Shown piece after piece: positions 1 through 5,808 of a stretch of 15,224 nt of DNA (position 1 is the first letter of the stretch; every line of letters begins with the position of its first letter). The stretch is from CSP1-5 sp964558395 (lineage in GTDB: Bacteria > Methylomirabilota > Methylomirabilia > Methylomirabilales > CSP1-5), in assembly GCA_964558395.1 (NCBI GenBank), contig CAZLDS010000058.1:1-15224 (forward strand), written 5' to 3'. Both the position numbers and the translations under genes were made by a program. The notes under the pieces were generated by a model. That model made no database searches, was not told the origin of the DNA, and worked only from the letters and a program-made list of their open reading frames with translations.

Positions 1-1
1 G

Positions 2-40
2 CGCGGCCTCCACTATAAGCTCAAGAGACTCGACCACTGA
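2..40 (+). CDS. C-terminal end of a probable NtrC-family (sigma-54 activator) regulator, 5' partial
   Basis: Only the last 12 codons are in the window, ending at TGA 38-40. They read RGLHYKLKRLDH. This matches the usual C-terminus of the Fis-type helix-turn-helix of NtrC-like enhancer-binding proteins, where the recognition helix ends in a pattern such as R-x-x-L-x-Y-K-L-K-R/K-L. In that family the protein binds upstream activator sites and drives sigma-54 RNA polymerase. The identification rests on this short motif and on the open frame running in from the left edge, so it is tentative. A sigma-54-type promoter does occur later in the window (9016-9030), but nothing shows that this regulator acts on it. 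Confidence 0.5.
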   Translation, partial: RGLHYKLKRLDH

Positions 41-555
41 ACCCTCTTCCCTCCTCTATCGTTCAGAGGAAAATCGGTTCGCTTTTCGCTCATCGAGGGC
101 TATGGGGGTCGGGTGTTCGAATCACCCTGGGTCGGAGCGTGGCCCGGAAAGCAAATGGGTCCCCCTCGAAAGAAGGACGCGGAGTTTCTCGCCACTTACA
201 TGTTCCTGAGCCTCCGCCTCGATCGGCTACCGGCTTCCACTCGCTAGCCAGACCCTTCGTGGTGGGGTCCTACCGCGGGGGTAGGGGCGAACCAGCGTGC
301 CATTCAAAGGGTTGACGTAGAGGCCTCAATGGGAATGTGGGATGTCAATGGAGCTTCCAAAAGCAGCAGGCGGCCCTGTAATGTTTACATGGCGAACATA
401 GTAAGAGTTACCGGCACGTCAAGTACGCTAAATTACCCTTCCTTGTCTGTGCAAGGTGGACATAGCTCTAGAATGACGCTCTACAAGAGCGGTGAACGTC
501 TCACCCATGGCACTCCTTCTCCATAGCCGGACGATTTGCCGGTCACCGTGAAGGG
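41..555. other. Long non-coding stretch upstream of the diguanylate cyclase
   Basis: I see no convincing gene here. An open frame at 329-526 (65 aa) has low-complexity, Ser/Thr/Arg-rich composition and no ribosome binding site. Visible structure: a hairpin CCTCT/AGAGG at about 52-69; a perfect tRNA T-arm-like hairpin at 111-127 (GGGTG, loop TTCGAAT, CACCC) without a matching acceptor stem; and a 13-bp palindrome TGTAA-TGT-TTACA at 377-389, about 170 bp upstream of the diguanylate cyclase start. No clear sigma-70 or sigma-54 promoter was found. Confidence 0.5.
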
Positions 556-561
556 TTGAAG

Positions 562-1809
562 GTGGCACAATCATTGCTTTTTTCCGGTTTCATGCGATTC
601 GTTGCCCCCGTTCTCATGCCGGGTGGCCTTCTGTTGCTAGCCAGCGCTCTGTTCTTAGAATGGGTGGCGCTTCCACGGACACTTTCAGCGCTCTCGCACG
701 TCTATCCGTACGCCGTTTTTGGAGCAGGCCTCTTTTTCGGCTGGCGTTTCCATCGGAGCCAGCTTGTACTCGCCACCCTCATTCTGGCTTTCACGGAAAG
801 GGCACTGCAATACTATGCCGCCGTAGATGCACCCGCGGGTGTCGGCCGCATCGTCTTCAATGCCGTCGCCCTTTTGTTACCCCTAAACCTTGCGGCGCTT
901 TCGCTAATCAGCGAACGCGGCGTCGTGACTACAAGACATCTCGTCCGTCTAAGCTTCATTCTCTTACTCTTACAACCGCTCGCGGTTGCCCTGATCTGTC
1001 GCCCCGAGCAGGCGGGTCTGGCGTCCCTGTTGGAACATCCTTTCCTGGACGCCCATTCGGCTCTCGAGCTATCGATCGCGCAGCCAGCTCTGCTAGCCTT
1101 CGGGGGTGTCTTCATCGTGATGATAATCCGTTTCATTCGGCATACCAGCCCCGTCACGAGTGGGTTCGTTTGGGCACTGGTGGCGGTGTTCATAGCGCTC
1201 AACGCGCAACCCATCGGGTCCGTTTCCACAATTTACCTTGCCACAGCGGGGCTCATCCTCGCTACTTCGTTTATCGAGTCCGCGTACGTCCTGGCCTATA
1301 GCGACGAGCTCACAGGGCTCCCGGCCCGGCGCGCCCTGAACGACGCCCTTGGAAAACTGGAAAACCAGTATGCGGTTGCAATGCTTGATATTGACCACTT
1401 CAAGAGGTTCAACGATCGGTATGGCCATGATGCGGGTGATCAGCTGCTCCGGATGGTGGCTTCCACATTGGCGAGGGTACCGGGCGGCGGGAAGGCGTTT
1501 CGCTATGGCGGGGAAGAATTCGCGGTAGTCTTCCCAGGTAAGTCGTTGCAGGAGTCTCTCCCCTACCTCGAAGTGTTAAGAAAGGCGGTTAAGACATCGC
1601 GCTTCACCCTCAGGAGTCCCAGCCGCCCGACAAGGAAACCCAAAAGGCCGAGGCCAAACGACTCTGCGAGAGAGGATGTCTCGATCACGATCAGCATCGG
1701 TGTGGCCGAGCCCACTGAGAAAAATATGGATACGGAGGATGTGCTCACGGCGGCGGACCAAGCTCTTTATCGCGCCAAGAAAGCTGGGAGAAATCGGGTG
1801 AGTATCTAA
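562..1809 (+). CDS. Membrane-bound GGDEF diguanylate cyclase
   Basis: A diguanylate cyclase makes c-di-GMP from two GTP. The first ~240 residues hold about seven hydrophobic segments, an integral-membrane sensor of unnamed type. The GGDEF domain follows: DELTGLPARRAL near residue 248, DIDHFKRFNDRYGHDAGD near 276-293, and the active-site loop GGEEF at 316-320, so catalysis looks intact. The inhibitory I-site (RxxD nine residues before the loop) is PGGG instead, so classical product inhibition is probably lost. A basic, Pro/Arg/Lys-rich insert (about 352-368) precedes the conserved SITISIGVAE strand. I chose GTG 562 because AAGGG at 551-555 sits six bases upstream. TTG 556 would overlap that site, and ATG 592 is an in-frame alternative. 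It converges on a PilZ gene, a likely c-di-GMP receptor. Family certain; the sensed signal is unknown. Confidence 0.93.
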   Translation: MAQSLLFSGFMRFVAPVLMPGGLLLLASALFLEWVALPRTLSALSHVYPYAVFGAGLFFGWRFHRSQLVLATLILAFTERALQYYAAVDAPAGVGRIVFNAVALLLPLNLAALSLISERGVVTTRHLVRLSFILLLLQPLAVALICRPEQAGLASLLEHPFLDAHSALELSIAQPALLAFGGVFIVMIIRFIRHTSPVTSGFVWALVAVFIALNAQPIGSVSTIYLATAGLILATSFIESAYVLAYSDELTGLPARRALNDALGKLENQYAVAMLDIDHFKRFNDRYGHDAGDQLLRMVASTLARVPGGGKAFRYGGEEFAVVFPGKSLQESLPYLEVLRKAVKTSRFTLRSPSRPTRKPKRPRPNDSAREDVSITISIGVAEPTEKNMDTEDVLTAADQALYRAKKAGRNRVSI

Positions 1810-2098
1810 CGCCACGTCCACGCCGGCCAGGGAATTAACCCTGCATGACGCGGGCGATATCTCCCCCATCTCATGCAGCCGCGCCTCATACCGGAGCCGG
1901 TACGTGCTAGACAACTCGAGTGAAGCGACCTCTTGTCCCTGGAAGGTGGTGGGCCTCGCACGGAGAGGGAAGGAAAGCGACCAGGTGGTTCCTGGGCGGT
2001 TTCTTGGTGGACGGTTTGTCAGGGGCGGGCCCTATTCAGAAGAAAATGGTAAAGGCTAGCACCCTGGCCTGCCGATCCCAGCTTTGTTCGCTGGCAGG
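1810..2098. other. Intergenic region between convergent GGDEF and PilZ genes
   Basis: No gene is supported. A perfect 8-bp inverted repeat, CTGCATGA (1841-1848) and TCATGCAG (1871-1878), with 22 bp between, lies 30 bp after the cyclase stop. It has no T-tract, so it is not a typical intrinsic terminator. Near 2070-2098 the inverted pair CCTGCC/GGCAGG brackets a second AGC/GCT pair just beyond the PilZ stop. It could be a weak minus-strand terminator hairpin, again without a T-run. Confidence 0.4.
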
Positions 2099-2527
2099 TC
2101 ATTGCAACTCGTGGATGAGCCGACGCCATGCATCCAGCACTGTCTCGTGCATGATCCCCGGATCGGGTCCTGGGACAAGAGGCTCAGGTGGACCAAGTTC
2201 ATGGGCCCGCTGTCTTGCCGACTCCCTTGCGTAGTACCTCCAGATCTCGTCTTGAGTCTGAATGTTCATATGGATGAGTTCCACGCCGGCTGTCCATTGG
2301 GCCGCCCACTTGACGGTGCCCCCAGCCTGAACGGAACGCTTGCTGAGCGGGAGCTTGAAGTGAAGAAGGAGGTTGGCTCCGACAGGGAGGATCATCCGCT
2401 GTGTCGCGAGACACACCCCAGCGGTCCCGATATTGGTGATCCGCCCCATCTGGGCATTGGTGCTTTTGCCCTGGTAATCCACTGGAAGGTTGCAGGCAAT
2501 GCGGGGCGATAGACGCCGATCAATCAT
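2099..2527 (-). CDS. PilZ domain protein (probable c-di-GMP receptor)
   Basis: PilZ domains bind c-di-GMP and pass the signal to motility, exopolysaccharide or secretion targets. The N-terminus carries the RxxxR element (RRLSPR, residues 4-9). The second motif is NIGTAG (32-37), where the family has D/N-x-S-x-x-G; the serine is a glycine here, which could weaken binding. The beta-barrel core extends to about residue 105 (GGTVKWAAQWTAGVEL near 68-84). A ~35-residue tail, rich in Pro in its middle part, follows and is not recognised. ATG 2527 is supported by AGAGGA about six bases upstream. Immediately upstream, 27 bases from the start, ends a conserved promoter-leader-terminator element (copy A, 2554-2751) on the same strand, so the gene may be expressed by terminator readthrough. 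It converges on the diguanylate cyclase. Confidence 0.88.
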   Translation of the reverse strand: MIDRRLSPRIACNLPVDYQGKSTNAQMGRITNIGTAGVCLATQRMILPVGANLLLHFKLPLSKRSVQAGGTVKWAAQWTAGVELIHMNIQTQDEIWRYYARESARQRAHELGPPEPLVPGPDPGIMHETVLDAWRRLIHELQ

Positions 2528-2553
2528 GACGATCCTCTTGTGGGCTCTGTCTC

Positions 2554-2596
2554 AAAAAAAAACGCCACGACGTGCCATATCCTCTCGAGAAGGCGT
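2554..2596 (-). terminator. Intrinsic terminator of element copy A
   Basis: Read on the minus strand, ACGCC (2592-2596) pairs with GGCGT (2562-2566) and is followed by nine T. The outer 5-bp stem is perfect. The interior is weaker than in the other copies, with CGA/TCG able to pair inside. Confidence 0.65.
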
Positions 2597-2716
2597 CAGA
2601 ATCTTCTGGTGCCTGTAAGTTTGCAGGAGGCGGGCTCGAAAGTGTGTCTACCCCGGTTCCATTCCTGCTACCCGCTGAAGGCTCAGTGTCGAGAGTCGAG
2701 TGGCCTCCAAAGCGCT
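2554..2716 (-). ncRNA. Candidate small RNA or attenuator leader, copy A of a dispersed element
   Basis: Predicted transcript of about 160 nt, between a minus-strand promoter (2723-2751) and an intrinsic terminator ending in nine T (2554-2562). It shares blocks with copies B and C: a GGAACCGGGGTAG-like block around 2649-2662, a small hairpin CCTG...CAGG near 2613-2628, and a TTCtGACGCC block leading into the terminator. No open reading frame stands out. The next minus-strand gene is the PilZ protein, 27 nt beyond the T-run. Either an independent sRNA gene or a regulated leader fits. I see no GEMM-type c-di-GMP riboswitch core (no GCAAAGC). Confidence 0.55.
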
Positions 2717-2722
2717 GAAATT

Positions 2723-2751
2723 TACTTATCTTCTAGGGACACCCCTGTCAA
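2723..2751 (-). promoter_or_regulatory. Sigma-70-type promoter of element copy A
   Basis: Minus strand: perfect -35 TTGACA (2746-2751), 17-bp spacer, -10-like TAAGTA (2723-2728). The same boxes at the same spacing occur in copies B and C, which supports function. Predicted start near 2716. Confidence 0.7.
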
Positions 2752-2793
2752 GCCAAAACTGGGTCTTGGGGAGGTCTCACGTCGTTACTGCCG

Positions 2794-3027
2794 TCAGTTC
2801 GCGAGACTCCAGAAAAGGGAAGCCAACAAAATTAGCCCCACCGCCATCACGACCCACCGTGCCCGCCTCCGTTGGCCCGTGGGGCGGTGTTCCCGGGCCT
2901 CCTCGAGGCGCATGAGGTCTGCCGTGTCGATCATGTGGACTCTAGGCCTCCTGAAGGGCAACACCATCAGCATCACGGCCACAACCCCGACCGAGATCAA
3001 GAGGATGGCGATCGTTACGACACGCAT
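2794..3027 (-). CDS. Small membrane protein with two transmembrane segments
   Basis: 77 aa and not a family I recognise. Residues 4-24 form one hydrophobic helix, followed by a charged stretch (about 25-57, rich in Arg/Glu, containing DLMRLEEAREHR). A second helix covers about 58-76 and ends almost at the C-terminus. The pattern suggests an inner-membrane hairpin with a cytoplasmic or periplasmic loop of about 30 residues. AAGGAG lies 12 bases upstream of ATG 3027, a long but usable spacing. Upstream on the same strand lies copy B of the promoter-leader-terminator element, whose T-run ends 99 bases before the start. The clean TM-loop-TM pattern makes a real gene likely, but no function can be assigned. 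Confidence 0.6.
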   Translation of the reverse strand: MRVVTIAILLISVGVVAVMLMVLPFRRPRVHMIDTADLMRLEEAREHRPTGQRRRARWVVMAVGLILLASLFWSLAN

Positions 3028-3125
3028 GGGATCTGGTCACTCCTTGGTCATGACAATATGGTCATCCTGTGTGGGATCGATGGGTCAAGTGTGAGTGGTT
3101 CGCCCTACGTCTTGCCCTGATCCAG

Positions 3126-3173
3126 AAAAACGTGAGCGCCTTTCCGGGGCCATGCTCCGCCCGAAAAGGCGTC
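3126..3173 (-). terminator. Intrinsic terminator of element copy B
   Basis: Long GC-rich stem on the minus strand: GCCTTTTCGGGC (3159-3170) against GCCCCGGAAAGGC (3138-3150), with one bulge and an 8-nt loop. A five-T tract (3126-3130) follows seven bases after the main stem. Confidence 0.7.
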
Positions 3174-3297
3174 GGAAGTCTCTTGCGCGCCAGTAAATCT
3201 GCCGGAGAGGGGCTATGGACTATTTCTACCCCGGGTCCATCCCTACTACTTGCTGAGGGCTGAGTGTTGAGAGTCAGGTCAGGGGTCGCCTAACCCT
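3126..3297 (-). ncRNA. Candidate small RNA or attenuator leader, copy B of the dispersed element
   Basis: About 170 nt between a promoter (3304-3332) and an intrinsic terminator (3126-3173), on the minus strand. It starts with the same AAATGCAGG...TTAGGCGACCCC block as copy C. It carries GATGGACCCGGGGTAG (about 3226-3241), a CCGGCAGATTTACTGG hairpin (about 3189-3204) and TTCCGACGCC entering the terminator, shared with A and C. The next same-strand gene is the two-TM small protein at 3027. Confidence 0.55.
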
Positions 3298-3303
3298 GCA
3301 TTT

Positions 3304-3332
3304 TACTTATCCTCTAGTGACATCCCTGTCAA
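3304..3332 (-). promoter_or_regulatory. Sigma-70-type promoter of element copy B
   Basis: Minus strand TTGACA (3327-3332), 17-bp spacer, TAAGTA (3304-3309), matching copies A and C in both boxes and spacing. Confidence 0.7.
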
Positions 3333-3475
3333 GTCAAAACTCTGTTTGTCCGGAGCGACCACCCGGGGGCAGTGGTAGCCCCTGCTCTTAGAAAAAGTAG
3401 CGCCTCCCACAGTTTCTGCGGATGGCATCCTCGTTGCAAGGGGGATCCAAGGGCAATACGTGCAGGGAGTCTGTC

Positions 3476-3625
3476 GTGATTGAGATCGACGTCAAGTGGA
3501 TAAGATGTGGGCAATGCCGTCTTTTTTATGTGGCGGTGGAATGTCCAGTCTGCGGATTTCCGTTGACGAACCTGCTCCCGCTGGAATGTTTCCCGAAGCT
3601 CTGGAAGAGTAGACCAGAGGGCTGA
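3476..3625 (+). CDS. Small zinc-ribbon-like protein
   Basis: 49 aa. The region contains CGQC (about residues 11-14) and CPVC (about 22-25), a paired CxxC arrangement with only seven residues between. This is typical of a rubredoxin-like or zinc-ribbon knuckle that binds one Zn or Fe. The rest is hydrophobic (NLLPLECFPKLW). I chose GTG 3476 because AGGGAG (3464-3469) sits six bases upstream. An upstream ATG at 3422 in the same frame would add 18 residues of uninformative sequence. It is a single gene with no clear partner and its function is unknown. Confidence rests on the four cysteines and the good ribosome binding site. Confidence 0.55.
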   Translation: MIEIDVKWIRCGQCRLFYVAVECPVCGFPLTNLLPLECFPKLWKSRPEG

Positions 3626-3704
3626 GGGCACTAGCCCGGATTGTCTCGGGGCGATAGTTTACCGTGTGCCCTTTCCCTTCACCGCGCCTCTCAAGACTCC
3701 CCCC

Positions 3705-3950
3705 TCACTTCTCCAAGTGCGGCAGTAAGTCCGCGTAATGCCCGATCATTTTCCACTTCCGATCCTCTTTGGGGAACAGGTTTGTCGCCCGGATTGACAC
3801 CTTTGCGGGCGGGCCTCGCACATTTGTATTCTCTCCATTCTCGTAATTGTGCGTGACCGCGAGATCTTGGCCTATCGTAATCCGCATCTCCTCGGGCTTT
3901 ACCTCGCTGTCAATATGCAGGATCCCACGGCGGATTTTCAGAAAGCGAAG
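3705..3950 (-). pseudogene. C-terminal remnant of an NTF2/SnoaL-like (DUF4440-type) protein
   Basis: The minus-strand frame ends at 3705 and reads like the last ~80 residues of an NTF2-fold SnoaL/DUF4440 protein. There is a strand with ITIGQDLAVTHNYE, then VSIRATNLFPKEDRKWKMIG followed by HYADLLPHLEK. The pattern R-x-T-x-x-F-x-K-E-D-x-K-W-K-M-x-x-H is characteristic of the family. These small alpha/beta cones act as enzymes or ligand-binding modules. The N-terminal half is missing: upstream of about 3950 the frame runs into a dispersed repeat (3951-4070) and becomes low-complexity Arg/Gly/Glu sequence. The open frame does continue to an ATG at 4040, but those residues come from the repeat. 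I therefore call it a truncated relic. Confidence 0.55.
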
Positions 3951-4070
3951 GGCGCCGAGGTGGTCCCCGCCGCCCCTGAGTCGCTCCCGGCGCCGGCTAC
4001 TTTCTCCCTCGCCGTCGCCTCCCGCGCGTTGGAATGTCACAACTCAAGACCTGTCCCCCCAGTTCTTTCC
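3951..4070. repeat. Dispersed ~120-bp palindrome-containing repeat, copy 1
   Basis: Matches 12785-12907 over its whole length: a GCcGAGGT...CCGCCGCccCT start, a central palindrome (CCGGCGCCGG, 3987-3996), a pyrimidine-rich stretch, then GGAATGTCACAA-TCAAGACC and GTTCTTTCC at the end. It truncates the SnoaL-like relic. The terminal motif AATGTCACAA/TTCAAGACC is, from memory, common as dispersed intergenic repeats in environmental genomes, sometimes beside REP-associated transposases. No such transposase is visible here. Confidence 0.65.
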
Positions 4071-4159
4071 CATTCAGGTGCTTAGCCTCCCGCAATCCTC
4101 GTGCTGCTCTCCTAACCGGCTATCCGTGCATTTGATACGACTCATGGGCCTAGTGGACT

Positions 4160-4627
4160 TCAGCCTGAATGACAATAGTTGCCTGAGATCCGGCGGCAAG
4201 AACGTTGCGGCCGTAGTGGCTTTGGATAACTGTGTGTCACCGGATGGCCATGAAAGGCCTCCCGTAGAATGAGTGCTTCTTCCCGTTCGGTCTCCCGATA
4301 CTCTTCAAAATAGCTACCGTTGGCGTGGGGGCCCACCAGGTGGGGATCCCATTCGTCGTCGAAATGCATGAGAAACGCGCTATCGACTTGCCGGGATGGT
4401 GGTTTCACGGTGAGCTGCTGTGTCCACGCAACAAATCGCTGATACTTATCCTCACGGCTCTCGAAAAGACCCAGGGGAAAAGTCAAGAACAGGATAAGTT
4501 GATTGGGTTTCAGCCGACGAAAAGCCTCACTCAATTCCCATTTGAGCCCGGGGGTCGCTCTCGCTGTGATGATTACTGCTTGGGCGACCACCGGGTTCGG
4601 CGTGCGATTCCTCGTGTATATGCTCAC
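4160..4627 (-). pseudogene. N-terminally truncated relic of a membrane-protein family with a GLKWELS motif
   Basis: The frame opens just after a stop. Residues ~13-60 read VVAQAVIITARATPGLKWEL then SEAFRRLKPNQLILFLTFP. In the family I know from memory (uncharacterised multi-TM proteins with a cytosolic alpha/beta domain), this is the second half of the cytosolic domain: a strand, a T-P-G-L-x-W-E-L turn, a helix and a strand ending in a proline. The N-terminal TM part is absent. The C-terminal third turns rich in Arg/Ser after about residue 125, suggesting another frameshift. The broken gene at 11623-12701 carries the equivalent motif. A GTG start exists at 4627 but no good ribosome binding site. 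I call this a relic; a short intact gene is less likely. Confidence 0.45.
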
Positions 4628-4676
4628 TCCAAGTCAGATGGTGAGGTAGCACAGGCTGTAGCGTGAACGTTACGCC

Positions 4677-4699
4677 AAATAAAAGAGGTTGCTCCCCTC
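4677..4699 (-). terminator. Possible weak intrinsic terminator after the crotonase gene
   Basis: Minus strand: GAGG, a 7-nt loop, CCTC, then TTTTATTTG (stem arms 4685-4688 and 4696-4699). The 4-bp stem is short, but its position 24 bp after the stop codon and the T-rich tail fit. Confidence 0.3.
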
Positions 4700-4722
4700 G
4701 AATCATACTCCATTTCCCGCCG

Positions 4723-5511
4723 TCATTTCCCCCGGAAGGAGGCCTTCCGCTTCTCCAGAAAGGCCTTAACCCCTTCCTGAAAATCCTCGGTCATCCCGCT
4801 CACGGCGATAAACTCCGACTCATGCTCCATCTGGGTTTCGAGGCTCTCAAGAGAGCCGAGGTGGAGGAGCCGTTTTGCCCTTCCGAATGCCAGGGTTGGC
4901 CCCTTGGCCAATTGGGTTGCTAGCTCGTCAACGGCGACTCCAAAGTCGGCGTCAGGAATTACCTGGTTGACTAGGCCCCACGCTTCGGCCTCCCGTGCTG
5001 TCAAGATCCGGTTAGTATAGAACAGTTCGAAAGCCCGCTTGAGGCCGACGAGCCGAGGGAGGAAGTATGTTGAGCTTCCGTCGGGCGTAGCCCCGATTCC
5101 GACGTAGGCCGTGGTGAAGCGAGCCGACTCGGCGGCGAGGACGAGATCGCATGCTAAAGCCAGGCTCATCCCACCCCCCGCCGCGACACCATTGACGGCG
5201 GCCAAGACCGGCTTCGGCATCCGGCAGATCCGGGAGATGGCAGCGTGGAGCACACTCGTCAGCTCCTTCAAGTGCCGGGAGATCGTCTCACGCCGTTCCC
5301 CAAACTCCTTCACATTCCCCCCGCCAGAGAAGACGCTGCCCGCTCCTGTGATCACGAGTGCCCTGACCCCCGGATCTTCGCTACACGTGAGGACAACCTC
5401 CATCAGCTTCTGTGCCAGTTGAAGATCAATGACGTTGTATCGCTCTGGACGGTTCAGCGTGATGGTAGTCACGTGACCCCGAGTTTCTACGATCATACCC
5501 TTGTCTTCCAT
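4723..5511 (-). CDS. Enoyl-CoA hydratase/isomerase (crotonase) family protein, isomerase-like
   Basis: 262 aa, full length for a crotonase; these act on acyl-CoA thioesters in the cytoplasm. The CoA/oxyanion-hole segments are clear: FSGGGN (61-66) and GVAAGGG (108-114). The two catalytic glutamates of true enoyl-CoA hydratases are missing: the residue after GGGM is S116, and the Q-P-E position is A-Y136. Instead there is an aspartate at D144 in TPDGSS, placed like the acid of PaaG-type and other enoyl-CoA isomerases. I therefore favour a double-bond isomerase or another crotonase chemistry over hydration. The C-terminus (MTEDFQEGVKAFLEKRKASFRGK region) is the usual trimerisation helix. ATG 5511 has GAGGGGG upstream at good spacing. 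No acyl-CoA pathway gene is adjacent, so the substrate cannot be inferred. Confidence 0.88.
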   Translation of the reverse strand: MEDKGMIVETRGHVTTITLNRPERYNVIDLQLAQKLMEVVLTCSEDPGVRALVITGAGSVFSGGGNVKEFGERRETISRHLKELTSVLHAAISRICRMPKPVLAAVNGVAAGGGMSLALACDLVLAAESARFTTAYVGIGATPDGSSTYFLPRLVGLKRAFELFYTNRILTAREAEAWGLVNQVIPDADFGVAVDELATQLAKGPTLAFGRAKRLLHLGSLESLETQMEHESEFIAVSGMTEDFQEGVKAFLEKRKASFRGK

Positions 5512-5590
5512 CGTTTCCCCCTCTCGAGATCAGCCGATCCGTCTCCCGCCATGTTACTCCCCCCTTTGGGCCTGGACCCAGGAAAACCAG

Positions 5591-5632
5591 GGGCGCCAAG
5601 GTTGCTTCCGCCGCCCCTAGCGTGTTTCCGGC
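5591..5632. repeat. Truncated copy 2 of the ~120-bp palindrome-containing repeat
   Basis: GGCGCCAAGGTTGCTTCCGC and the following CGCCCCTAGCGTGTTTCCGGC match the first third of the copy at 12785-12907, then stop inside the palindrome (CCGGCA). Unrelated sequence, taken to be the IS110-type left end, follows. This suggests that the element inserted in the palindrome. Confidence 0.5.
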
Positions 5633-5808
5633 ACTAGCATCCGATCCGCACGATCATCAAGATATCAAAGCCTGGTACGATGAAAAGGGCTGCACACTCG
5701 GAATGGGACACGATACGGTCTCGATGGACCACGCGGATGCAAGATCCGCATCCCGTGCTCACTCCGCCAAAGACGGAAGTCACAGATCCCAACCGAGGAG
5801 GTGCAGCC
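5633..5808 (+). ncRNA. Candidate bridge-RNA region of the IS110 element
   Basis: Non-coding sequence between the inferred left end and the transposase ATG. It contains a perfect hairpin GCGGAT-GCAAG-ATCCGC at about 5733-5749 and a strong ribosome binding site GAGGAG (5795-5800). In IS110-group elements such as IS621 this interval encodes a structured RNA of about 180 nt that pairs with target and donor DNA. I could not identify a target-binding loop by eye, so this is inferred from position, length and one hairpin. Confidence 0.3.

Noticed and set aside
508..522. Near-match to a sigma-54 promoter (TGGCAC-N-CTCC) just upstream of the diguanylate cyclase
   Set aside because: The -12 element lacks the essential GC (CC instead) at the right spacing.
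329..526. 65-aa plus-strand open frame upstream of the diguanylate cyclase
   Set aside because: No ribosome binding site, low-information Ser/Thr/Arg composition, no family resemblance.
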